From NCBI GenBank assembly GCA_964501815.1, contig CAZCUR010000025.1:1-31809 (forward strand): a stretch of 31,809 nucleotides of DNA, read 5' to 3'. The stretch comes from Geothermobacter sp964501815. Lineage in GTDB: Bacteria; Desulfobacterota; Desulfuromonadia; Desulfuromonadales; Geothermobacteraceae. The position numbers and the translations under genes are program-made. Shown here in pieces: positions 10,350-16,767 of this stretch. The notes below the pieces were generated by a model. The model saw nothing but the letters and a program-made list of their open reading frames with translations, had not been told where the DNA came from and did not search any database. The stretch's first letter is position 1. Each line of letters opens with the position of its first letter.

Positions 10350-11018
10350 TCACATGGCGCTTCGGGCGCCCGCGGTCCGTTTTTCCAGCCAGGCCCCGAG
10401 GTGAATCAGGGGATAGCAGATGACAAAGTAGAGCAGGGCGACCAGTCCGAAGACCATCAGCCCCTGGGGGATACGCTGAACCGTCAGCCAGCCGACGCGG
10501 GTGACATCGATCAGGCCGATGGCGGAAACGACCGAAGAATCCTTGATCAGCAGTACGTACTGACCCACCAGCGGCGGCAGGATCAGCTTCATCGCCTGCG
10601 GCAGGGTGACATAGCGCAGCTGCTGGAAGGGGGAAAGCCCCGCGGCGATGGCGGCTTCCTTCTGACCCCGGGGCACCCCCTGCAGCCCGGCTGCGACGAT
10701 TTCGCAGATGAAGGAGGCCGACAGGTTGGTCAGGGCGACCACCGCGGCCTGGAAGGCCTCCAGCTGAATGCCGAACTCGGGAAGAATGAAGAAGATGGCG
10801 AAAATCTGCACCAGAAACGGGGTGCCGCGCACCACGTCGACCCAGGCGCCGATGATTTTTCGGAGGATGTGGATCCGGCTCGCCCGGAGGATGCCGAGGA
10901 TGAAGCCGATCAGGGTCCCGGCCACCAGACTGAGTGCGGAAACGGAAACCGTTCCCCACAGCCCCTTGAGGAAGAAGGGCAGGCTGTGCATCAGTTCGCT
11001 GAAATAAAAGGACAACAT
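10350..11018 (-). CDS. Polar amino-acid ABC transporter permease
   Basis: 222-residue compact permease of the HisM/GlnP family. Hydrophobic spans, VVRGTPFLVQIFAIFFILPEFG, the EAA loop VPRGQKEAAIAAGLSPFQQL and LLIKDSSVVSAIGLIDVTR are present in the family order. GGGGAGG precedes the ATG. It sits 16 bp after its partner permease and 23 bp before the ATPase, so the three form one transporter with the binding protein at 11835-12635. Confidence 0.94.
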   Translation of the reverse strand: MLSFYFSELMHSLPFFLKGLWGTVSVSALSLVAGTLIGFILGILRASRIHILRKIIGAWVDVVRGTPFLVQIFAIFFILPEFGIQLEAFQAAVVALTNLSASFICEIVAAGLQGVPRGQKEAAIAAGLSPFQQLRYVTLPQAMKLILPPLVGQYVLLIKDSSVVSAIGLIDVTRVGWLTVQRIPQGLMVFGLVALLYFVICYPLIHLGAWLEKRTAGARSAM

Positions 11019-11034
11019 GTGTGCCTCCCCTGGC

Positions 11035-11703
11035 TCAGTGCGCTTCCCGGAAAATCAGTTTTTTCTGTGACCAGCCGGACAGGGTCTTCAGTATGTAGTA
11101 AATGACCAGGTAGAAGACGGCGGTGGTCAGAAACCCTTCGGCCGGAGTGAAGCGTTCGGAGGTCAGAATCTGTCCGGCCCGGGTCAGCTCGACAATGGAG
11201 ATCAGCGACAGCAGGGATGAATCCTTGACCAGAACGATGGCCTGACCCAGCAGTGGCGGAATGGTGGCACCGATGGCCTGCGGCAGGACGATGTAGCGCA
11301 TGCGTTGCCGGTAGTTCAGGCCCGATGCGATACCGGCCTCGATCTGTCCTTTGGGAACCGACAGAATGCCGGCGCGGATGATTTCGGCCATGTAGGCGCC
11401 GCTGTTGAGAACCAGCGCGAGAATGCCGGTTGTGGTCTCGTTCAGGGTGAGGCCCACCGAAGGCAGGCCGAAGTAAAAGAGGTAGATCTGTGCCAGCAGC
11501 GGTGTCGAGCGGATGGCTTCGATGTAGGCGCCGGCGAGCTTGGAGACGACCTTCCTCTGGCTCAGGCGCATGGCGCAGGCGATGACGCCGACCAGGAGGG
11601 CGCCGACCATGGAAACGCCCGAAAGCCACAGTGTGGCGCCGAAGCATTTGAAAAACAGCGGTAGATACTCAATGACGATTCGGAAATTGAAATCTTCCAG
11701 CAT
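11035..11703 (-). CDS. Polar amino-acid ABC transporter permease
   Basis: 222 residues, the paralogous partner of the next permease. It carries AIRSTPLLAQIYLFYFGLPSVG, the EAA loop VPKGQIEAGIASGLNYRQRM and VLVKDSSLLSLISIVELTRAG. There are five or so membrane spans. The heterodimer of the two 222-residue permeases would form the channel. The gene begins 131 bp downstream of the binding-protein stop; that gap holds a terminator-like hairpin that should lower permease expression relative to the binding protein. Confidence 0.94.
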   Translation of the reverse strand: MLEDFNFRIVIEYLPLFFKCFGATLWLSGVSMVGALLVGVIACAMRLSQRKVVSKLAGAYIEAIRSTPLLAQIYLFYFGLPSVGLTLNETTTGILALVLNSGAYMAEIIRAGILSVPKGQIEAGIASGLNYRQRMRYIVLPQAIGATIPPLLGQAIVLVKDSSLLSLISIVELTRAGQILTSERFTPAEGFLTTAVFYLVIYYILKTLSGWSQKKLIFREAH

Positions 11704-11780
11704 GGTGATGACTCACTGGGACCCTCGATGCGATTTGGGCTGCTCCGGGTCCGGGCCGGGGGCAGGACGGGCGGTCGGAG

Positions 11781-11819
11781 AAAAAGGGCCCGGTACGACC
11801 CGTGCTGGTCGCACCGGGC
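11781..11819 (-). terminator. Intra-operon terminator/attenuator between binding protein and permease
   Basis: Arms 11807-11819 and 11788-11800 form a 13-bp stem with one G-U pair and a 6-base loop. On the minus strand the stem is followed by two C and five T. It lies between the binding-protein stop and the first permease gene. As all downstream genes depend on read-through, it likely acts as a partial terminator or 3' stabiliser that gives excess binding protein. Confidence 0.75.
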
Positions 11820-11834
11820 GCTGTTCAGGCGCTG

Positions 11835-12635
11835 TCAGTGGTCCTTTTTCCAGTCGGTGGAATTGACCCAGTAATCGAGGTTCTGCTGCAGTCTGCCATC
11901 CAGTTTGGTATGCAGGAAGAAGAGGTTGATCCACTGCAGCAGGTCGAGGGAGTCGTAGCGCACCGCAAAAGAGAGGGGCGACTTCGACAGCATGTCGGGC
12001 AACAGGACCAGGGTGCCGGGGGGATAGTTGCCGATCTGGGACTTTAAGGTCGATCCGTCATTGACGGCGATGTCGGCATGCCCCTTCATAACGGCATCGA
12101 CCAGCAGCGCGCCGCTTCCCTTGTAGCTTTTGATTTCAGCGTTGGGGAAGACTTTTTTTGCATCGGTTTCACCGGTGGAGCCGAGCAGCACGGCGACTTT
12201 CAGGCCCTTTTTGCTCTGGCACTCCTGCAGGCTGCTGCAGGCTCCGCCCTTCTTGGTCACCACCATGCTGCCGGTGTACATGAAGGGGGTGGAGAAGGCG
12301 ATCTTGGTGGCACGCTTCAGGGTCGGGGTCATGTCGGCGGCCAGGATGTCGGCCTTGCCGGAGAGCAGTGCCGGGATCAGGCCGTCCCAGTCGTAGTTGA
12401 GGAACTTGATTTTGACGCCCATTTCCTTGGCCATGAGTTTGCAGAGCTCGACCGAGCTGCCGGTGCGCTCGCCGTTGCGGTCGACAAAGCTGAAGGGCGG
12501 GCCCTGGGTCTGCGAGGCGACGCGCAGTTCGCCACGCTTGAGAATCTCCTCAAGGGTGCCTGCGCTGGCCGTGCTGACAATGGCGAAGGCCAGGACCGCA
12601 AGCAGCATCAGGATGCGTCCGGTCAGTGATCTCAT
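11835..12635 (-). CDS. Amino-acid ABC transporter substrate-binding protein (SBP_bac_3)
   Basis: 266 residues with a signal peptide (MRSLTGRILMLLAVLAFAIV, cleavage near ASAG), thus periplasmic. The fold is shown by LRVASQTQGPPFSFVDRNGE, VELCKLMAKEMGVKIKFLNYDWDGLIPALLSGKADIL and the MTPTLKRATKIAFSTPFMYTG stretch. Two cysteines near residues 138-143 (CSSLQEC) could form a disulfide. The ATG at 12635 has an excellent AAGGAGGAG site, which is why I reject the longer frame starting at 12761. It heads the transporter operon and has a sigma-70-like promoter (12758-12787) and AT-rich element B upstream. Ligand unknown. Confidence 0.93.
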   Translation of the reverse strand: MRSLTGRILMLLAVLAFAIVSTASAGTLEEILKRGELRVASQTQGPPFSFVDRNGERTGSSVELCKLMAKEMGVKIKFLNYDWDGLIPALLSGKADILAADMTPTLKRATKIAFSTPFMYTGSMVVTKKGGACSSLQECQSKKGLKVAVLLGSTGETDAKKVFPNAEIKSYKGSGALLVDAVMKGHADIAVNDGSTLKSQIGNYPPGTLVLLPDMLSKSPLSFAVRYDSLDLLQWINLFFLHTKLDGRLQQNLDYWVNSTDWKKDH

Positions 12636-12757
12636 CTTTGCTCCTCCTTGTTGTGCGGCGACCGCTTTTCGGCTCGCCTCGGTTGGTGTGGGCCTCTGTG
12701 GTCCAGGGTCGAAATGTTTTGTGCTTGGCGGCTTCAAACAAACAGTGTTATAGGAGG

Positions 12758-12787
12758 ACAATAGCTATTGTGAAAAATAAAAGTCAA
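12758..12787 (-). promoter_or_regulatory. Promoter of the binding protein-permease-ATPase-Lrp operon, with palindrome over the -10
   Basis: On the minus strand TTGACT (12782-12787) is followed after 18 bases by TATTGT (12758-12763). A perfect 12-bp palindrome, CAATAGCTATTG (12759-12770), overlaps the -10 element and could be an operator. AT-rich element B begins immediately upstream of the -35. Confidence 0.55.
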
Positions 12788-12836
12788 GAAAATTTTTCTT
12801 TTGGAAAAAATAAATTTCAAAAATTTCCTTTTTAGG
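12787..12836. promoter_or_regulatory. AT-rich putative regulatory element B (candidate Lrp site)
   Basis: AT-rich stretch just upstream of the -35 of the transporter operon, sharing ordered sequence words with element A at 8949-9000 (GAAAAAATAAA, then CAAAAATTTCCTTTTTAGG). The rest of the gap to 13060, about 220 bp, shows no gene; it holds one TTTGTCC word at 12995-13001 followed by GGAC. Confidence 0.5.
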
Positions 12837-13060
12837 ATGGCGGAGGGTTCCTCTATTGGTTCCCCATCAGGTGGAGTGGATGTTGGTGTCGTTTTGGTAT
12901 CCGGTCGGTTGCGCCCGTTGACGGGGCATCAGATTAGCACGGGCCGGACCAGTCTCGAAGAATCGAAGCAGGGCAGCAGAGCTCCCTCGGTGTTTTTGTC
13001 CGGACTATGCAAGGAGAGTCAATCGCCGGTCTCTGAAGAAGCGTTCGTGGGTCGTCCGGG

Positions 13061-13612
13061 TTAAGCCGTACCCAGTTTCTCTCCCCAGGCGCGCAGGGCC
13101 CTGAGCTGGGCGATGATCAGCTCCTGAATCCTGCCGTCGACCAGGTTGCCGTCGGCGTCGAAGCTGTCGGAGAAGGCGTTGGCGAAGATTTCCGGCTTGT
13201 TGAGCGGGTAGAGATCGACGTAGACGCACACCTGGCGCAGGTGGTACTGGGAGCGCGCCGTGCCCATGCCGCCACCGGCGCCCATGATCGCCGCCGGCTT
13301 GCCGGCCAGCAGCCGGTTGTCCGGTTCGCGCGAAGCCCAGTCGATGGCGTTCTTCAGCGCCGGGGCCAGCGAGTAGTTGTATTCCGGGCAGGCGAACAGC
13401 AGCGCGTCGGCCTGCTCAAAACCGGCCAGCAGCCGCTGGACCGCCGGCGGTTTTCCGGTGAGGTCGGCGTTGTAGAAGGGGACTTCGGACAGATCGGCGA
13501 TACTGACCTCAATTCCGTCCGGCGCGTTGTCGCGCGCGAAGCGCAACAGGCCCATGTTGCGCGACTGGCGGCGCAGGCTGCCGCAGATGCCGAACACGTT
13601 GAAGGGTGTCAT
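13061..13612 (-). CDS. NADPH-dependent FMN reductase family protein
   Basis: 183 residues, flavodoxin-like fold of the ChrR/azoreductase/NAD(P)H-dependent FMN reductase family. The phosphate-binding loop is GSLRRQSRNMGLLR near residue 11, and the flavin-binding segment is FACPEYNYSLAPALKNAIDWASR near residues 75-97, both typical. Such enzymes reduce FMN or quinones by two electrons, limiting radical formation. It is the last gene of the ten-gene operon; its ATG overlaps the photolyase stop (ATGA). In this context it may supply reduced flavin to, or protect alongside, the photolyase and flavin oxidase, which is inference. No clear terminator follows. Confidence 0.9.
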   Translation of the reverse strand: MTPFNVFGICGSLRRQSRNMGLLRFARDNAPDGIEVSIADLSEVPFYNADLTGKPPAVQRLLAGFEQADALLFACPEYNYSLAPALKNAIDWASREPDNRLLAGKPAAIMGAGGGMGTARSQYHLRQVCVYVDLYPLNKPEIFANAFSDSFDADGNLVDGRIQELIIAQLRALRAWGEKLGTA

Positions 13613-15105
13613 GGGTGTGTCTCCTTTTGTGGCGCATAGCGGCTCAGGTAGTCTCGAACCGCCACCTTGCGTGCGGTGTTTTCCGAGGTCATGTAGCGGA
13701 TTTTACCAAAGACCGGCCGTTCCGGCCCCCATGGGCGGTCGAAGCGGCCGAGGCACCAGCTGATGCCGCTGATGGAATTGGGGTCGCGGCCATCGAGGGC
13801 CCAGCGGTCATTGAGCCGCAGCATGGTTGCCAGGGCGGTTTCGGGATCGGCGCTCCATTCGAGAATCTTTTTGCCCCAGAGCATGCGCAGGTAGCCATGC
13901 AGGCGCCCCTCGCGCACCAGCTGGGTTTGGGCGGCGTTCCAGAGCGGGTCGTGGGTGGCCGCATTTTCGAACTGCTCCCCATCGTACAGGTAGGCGCGCG
14001 CGTCCAGGCGGTGCTCGTCGAGGGTGGCGCGCGCCCAGTCGGGCAGGCCGGCGTAGTCGGCATGATCCGGCCGGTAGCGGCAGAAACCGTAGCCGAGTTC
14101 GCGCCAGGTGACCAGCTGGTCGAGAAAGGCCTCGGCGGCTTCCGACATGCGCCACCAGCCGGCCCGTTTTCCGGTCGGCTTGAAGGGGAGGCGGGAGCTG
14201 TCCCAGTTTTCCGTTGTCGCCAGCTCGGTGAAGATCTGGTGCACCGAGATGTGACCGAAGTGCAGGTAGGGGGAGAGCCCGCTGGTGGCGTCGCGATCCG
14301 GAATGTTGCGCGCCTCCGGATAGTCGGCCAGCCGTCGGTTGAGAAAGCCCCGCCAGCAGGCCAGCGCCGCCCGGCTGCCGCCCCTGGTTCCCACCGGCTC
14401 CACGCCATGGTCGATGGGCAAAGCGGCCAGGGCGCCGGGGCGCAGCTGGGCCTTGAGGTCGGCGGCGGGCCAGCGTTCAGGCACCCCGGACGGAATCACC
14501 GCCCCGGGCAGGTTCAAGCCCTGCAGAGGATCGGCCGCCGGGCGGTCATCGATAAAGGCCGGCAGGGCCTTGTGCAGCAGACGCCGGAAGGCGTAGGCGG
14601 TCGGGTAGTCCTTGTCCGCGGCGGCCATGGGCAGCAGGCCGTTGCCGTCGACCAGTTCCAGGCGCACCGGGAGTTGCCTGGCTGCGGCCAGCTGCATGCG
14701 CGGGATGAAGAAGCAGGGGAAATCGTCGCTGACCACCATGCAGGCGTGCTGGGCAAGGGCCGCAAGCAGGCCGCGCCCGGCCGCCTTTTCCGGTTCGACG
14801 TAGGGAAGATAGCAGGCGCAGCTGTCGGCCAGGGCGGCGGCGTTGTCGGCCATCCCTTCGAGGATGAAGCGATGCAGCCGGTCGCTGGCGCAGGGGTAGT
14901 CGCAGCGCAGAGGTTCGAACACCAGCAGACCGACGCCCAGGGCGCCCGCGATCTCGGCGGCGCGCTGCAGGGCGAAATTCCAGGCTGTCCGCCGCGCGGC
15001 GACCATCCAGTAGAGGACGTAATCGCCATCCGGATTGAGCGGCGCCCCGTTGAGGGCGCGCAGACGCAGGTCGCTGAAGGAGGGGGGCGGCAGCCGATCG
15101 GGCAT
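13609..15105 (-). CDS. phr: Class II cyclobutane pyrimidine dimer photolyase
   Basis: 498 residues. Light-driven repair of pyrimidine dimers with FAD. It is the class II (plant/methanogen-like) type, recognised by LSPYLHFGHISVHQIF, the TWRELGYGFCRYRPDH segment and, near the C-terminus, ATHDPLWNAAQTQLVREG, LHGYLRMLWGKKILEWS and GRDPNSISGISWCLGRFDRPW. Those C-terminal motifs form the FAD pocket and the electron-transfer path in class II enzymes. Full length, no broken motif. Its start overlaps the stop of the upstream peroxiredoxin by one base (TGATG), and its own stop overlaps the FMN reductase start by four, so all three are coupled. Placement under a B12 photoreceptor-controlled promoter makes light induction of repair likely. 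Confidence 0.96.
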   Translation of the reverse strand: MPDRLPPPSFSDLRLRALNGAPLNPDGDYVLYWMVAARRTAWNFALQRAAEIAGALGVGLLVFEPLRCDYPCASDRLHRFILEGMADNAAALADSCACYLPYVEPEKAAGRGLLAALAQHACMVVSDDFPCFFIPRMQLAAARQLPVRLELVDGNGLLPMAAADKDYPTAYAFRRLLHKALPAFIDDRPAADPLQGLNLPGAVIPSGVPERWPAADLKAQLRPGALAALPIDHGVEPVGTRGGSRAALACWRGFLNRRLADYPEARNIPDRDATSGLSPYLHFGHISVHQIFTELATTENWDSSRLPFKPTGKRAGWWRMSEAAEAFLDQLVTWRELGYGFCRYRPDHADYAGLPDWARATLDEHRLDARAYLYDGEQFENAATHDPLWNAAQTQLVREGRLHGYLRMLWGKKILEWSADPETALATMLRLNDRWALDGRDPNSISGISWCLGRFDRPWGPERPVFGKIRYMTSENTARKVAVRDYLSRYAPQKETHP

Positions 15106-15587
15106 CAGAACTTCTCCAGTTCCGCCAGCAGTTCGTCGTTGTTCGGGATACCCTTCTGTACAAAACGGACAGCCCCGTCCCGTTCGACGATGTAGGTTAC
15201 GCGCCCACCGCCGTAAAGGCGGCGGATCTCGCCGCTGGCGTCATCCACGAGCGGGTAGCGGATGCCGTACTTGTCGCTGAATTTCTGGTGGGTTGCCAAA
15301 TCGTCTCCGCTGATGCCCAGTACCTGGGCATTGAGCTTTTCAAAGCGAGCGAGGTCGCGCTGAAAAGCCTGCAGTTCGCCCGTTCAGACCGGGGTGAAAT
15401 CGGCATAGTAGAAGGCGAGAACGAGATGTTTCTCGCCCAGCAGGTCACCGAGGTGGATTGGGCCCTGGGTCGAATTGGCGCTAAACAGCGGCGCCGACTG
15501 CCCGATTTCAAGCGCCTGGGTGCCGATGGCGCTGAGGGCTACCGCCGCGGCGGTGAGCAATCCTTTGGCAAGTTTTTTCATGATCAA
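15105..15587 (-). CDS. Secreted selenocysteine-containing peroxiredoxin (UGA-encoded Sec68)
   Basis: 160 residues when the in-frame TGA at 15384-15386 is read as selenocysteine. Before it stands FYYADFTPV, after it TGELQAFQRDLARF; together FYYADFTPV-U-TGE matches the peroxiredoxin active site FYP-DFTP-C-T-E, with Sec exactly at the peroxidatic cysteine (residue 68). The rest (LGISGDDLATHQKFSDKYG, PLVDDASGE, GGRVTYIVERDG) is a normal AhpC/TSA-Redoxin fold. There is no other cysteine, so it is a 1-Sec type. An N-terminal signal peptide (MIMKKLAKGLLTAAAVALSA, cleavage after TQA) sends it to the periplasm. The ATG overlaps the stop of the preceding gene by 4 nt and the final TGA overlaps the photolyase ATG. 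Standard gene callers would report two fragments. A Cys-to-stop pseudogene is the alternative, but exact position and conserved downstream sequence argue against it. Confidence 0.9.
15335..15383 (-). promoter_or_regulatory. Candidate bacterial SECIS element downstream of the UGA
   Basis: Immediately after the TGA on the minus strand the coding sequence can fold. Option one (15357-15379): GCG and CTG arms separated by a 2-nt bulge, with a nine-base loop containing CAGG, similar in style to the GCAGGUCUGC tip of the E. coli fdhF SECIS. Option two (15335-15368): a perfect 8-bp stem, GCTTTTCA/TGAAAAGC, enclosing a small GC-rich hairpin. Either apical part lies within the distance expected of bacterial SECIS hairpins. 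Not energy-evaluated. Confidence 0.5.
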
Positions 15588-16171
15588 TCCTTTCTCTCAG
15601 GGCCCCTTCCTGCTCTCAGCAATTGGTCGCGGAAACCTTTATCCAGAGGGGCTTCTCCGAGCCAGATCCCGAAATAGGCGCGGGCGAAGTCATTTCCGGG
15701 AACAACCCCGAGCGGTTCGCCGTTCAGGCGCAGCTCGGTCCCGCCACCGGGACGATAGATCAGGGTGTAGCGGTCGCCCGCGTTTACATCGCGGAAATAA
15801 CGGTAAAACTCTACCAGACGCTCTTCAATGCGGGCGTAGGCCTCTGTATCGAGCCCTTTTTTAAGCATCTTGTCGGAGGCCTTGCCGAAATCCTGCGCCG
15901 CGATCCTGCGGAAGTAGACCAGCTCGAGGCACTTGGCGACATCCTCGTCCCAACGCGCGGAGGCAACTTCGGCAGGGAGATAGAAACCGCCGGAGTAGAC
16001 TCGGAACAGGCCCATCCAGCGCAAGGTCGAGGTGCCGCGCAGCTCGAGGTCGGGCGACTCTTCGAGGCGCGCGGGAAACTCGGCGTTGACCGACACGGCC
16101 TGGGCGCTGGGTACTAATCCGCTTCCGAGGAGCAGGGAAAACATCAGGAACAGCACGGCAAAACGGCTCAT
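15584..16171 (-). CDS. Chalcone isomerase-like domain protein, secreted
   Basis: 195 residues. A signal peptide (MSRFAVLFLMFSLLLGSGLV, cleavage near AQA) is followed by a chalcone-isomerase-like fold: LRGTSTLRWMGLFRVYSGGFYLP, CLELVYFRRIAAQDF, RYFRDVNAGDRYTLIYRPGGGTEL and FARAYFGIWLGEAPLD. Bacterial members lack the plant flavonoid chemistry and are thought to bind fatty acids or lipids. I use the ATG at 16171, which has GGGGAGG eight bases upstream and overlaps the stop of the previous gene by 4 nt; a longer open frame only reads through that gene. It directly precedes the selenoprotein gene with another 4-nt overlap. In this operon a periplasmic lipid-binding role beside fatty-acid modifying enzymes is plausible. 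Confidence 0.83.
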   Translation of the reverse strand: MSRFAVLFLMFSLLLGSGLVPSAQAVSVNAEFPARLEESPDLELRGTSTLRWMGLFRVYSGGFYLPAEVASARWDEDVAKCLELVYFRRIAAQDFGKASDKMLKKGLDTEAYARIEERLVEFYRYFRDVNAGDRYTLIYRPGGGTELRLNGEPLGVVPGNDFARAYFGIWLGEAPLDKGFRDQLLRAGRGPERKD

Positions 16172-16767
16172 GGCTCGACCTCCCCCCGCCGCCCGGCAAG
16201 CTCCTCTCCCTTGAGCAGGGAAGAGGCTGAACGATAGGCGCCTGGAGTCGGCGCAAGTCGGGAGCGTAACCACAGAAGGAGCGGCATCGCCAGCAGCCAG
16301 GCGAAGGCGATGGCAAGGATCGACGTTAAGGTCTCCGCGCCGAAGGAGGCCGCGCCCATCTTTACCCCGCTCCAGTAGGCCAGGGGCCCACCGAGCAGTC
16401 CGAGGAGCGCGGCGAGCAGGTAGCGCCGATCGAGCCACTGCAGGGCGAAGCGCAGCAGGCTGGCAAACTGGGCCCAGACGAGAAAGATCCACAAGGGGAG
16501 CCACAGCGGCCAGTGCTCCGAGGTGCGGAAGACCAGCACGCCGGTCGCCAACTGCACGCTGTCGATCAATATCCCGAGCAGCGTCGCCGCGAGGACCAGC
16601 TTCACTTCCGGCCAGCGTTCGCTGCTCAACCAGAGGTGCGCCGCCAGCAGCACGAGGGCTGCGAGCCCGCCCGCCAGCGGGTAGCCGCGCGCCGCGCCGA
16701 GGACGCAGCAGAACCAGCCGAGCTGGTAGAGGCTGAAATTGAGCAGCTTGGCAGGCAGGGGATTCAT
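16168..16767 (-). CDS. DUF2878 family inner-membrane protein
   Basis: 199 residues with several hydrophobic segments (LAALVLLAAHLWL, LVLAATLLGILIDSVQLATGVLVF, LLAALLGLLGGPLAYWSG, ILAIAFAWLLAMPLLLWL), matching the small DUF2878 membrane family. The conserved core G-ILIDSV--ATGV and GGPLAYWSG--MGAA is visible. Function unknown. DUF2878 genes commonly occur with DUF1365, cyclopropane-synthase and chalcone-isomerase-like genes in singlet-oxygen/light-response clusters. Both ends overlap neighbours by 4 nt. Probably part of the membrane lipid modification machinery, which is inference from context. Confidence 0.8.
   Translation of the reverse strand: MNPLPAKLLNFSLYQLGWFCCVLGAARGYPLAGGLAALVLLAAHLWLSSERWPEVKLVLAATLLGILIDSVQLATGVLVFRTSEHWPLWLPLWIFLVWAQFASLLRFALQWLDRRYLLAALLGLLGGPLAYWSGVKMGAASFGAETLTSILAIAFAWLLAMPLLLWLRSRLAPTPGAYRSASSLLKGEELAGRRGEVEP

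Noticed and set aside
12995..13005. TTTGTCC-GGAC in the gap after the FMN reductase as a third operator
   Set aside because: The right half is incomplete and no promoter at the conserved distance is visible; kept only as a weak match.
13606..15195. Long plus-strand open frame opposite the photolyase gene
   Set aside because: Antisense shadow of a clear class II photolyase; no domain signature or ribosome-binding site.
15105..15587. Pseudogene or frameshift interpretation of the peroxiredoxin
   Set aside because: The frame does not shift, the only interruption is TGA at the catalytic Cys position, and the downstream sequence is conserved and overlaps its neighbour precisely; selenocysteine explains it better.
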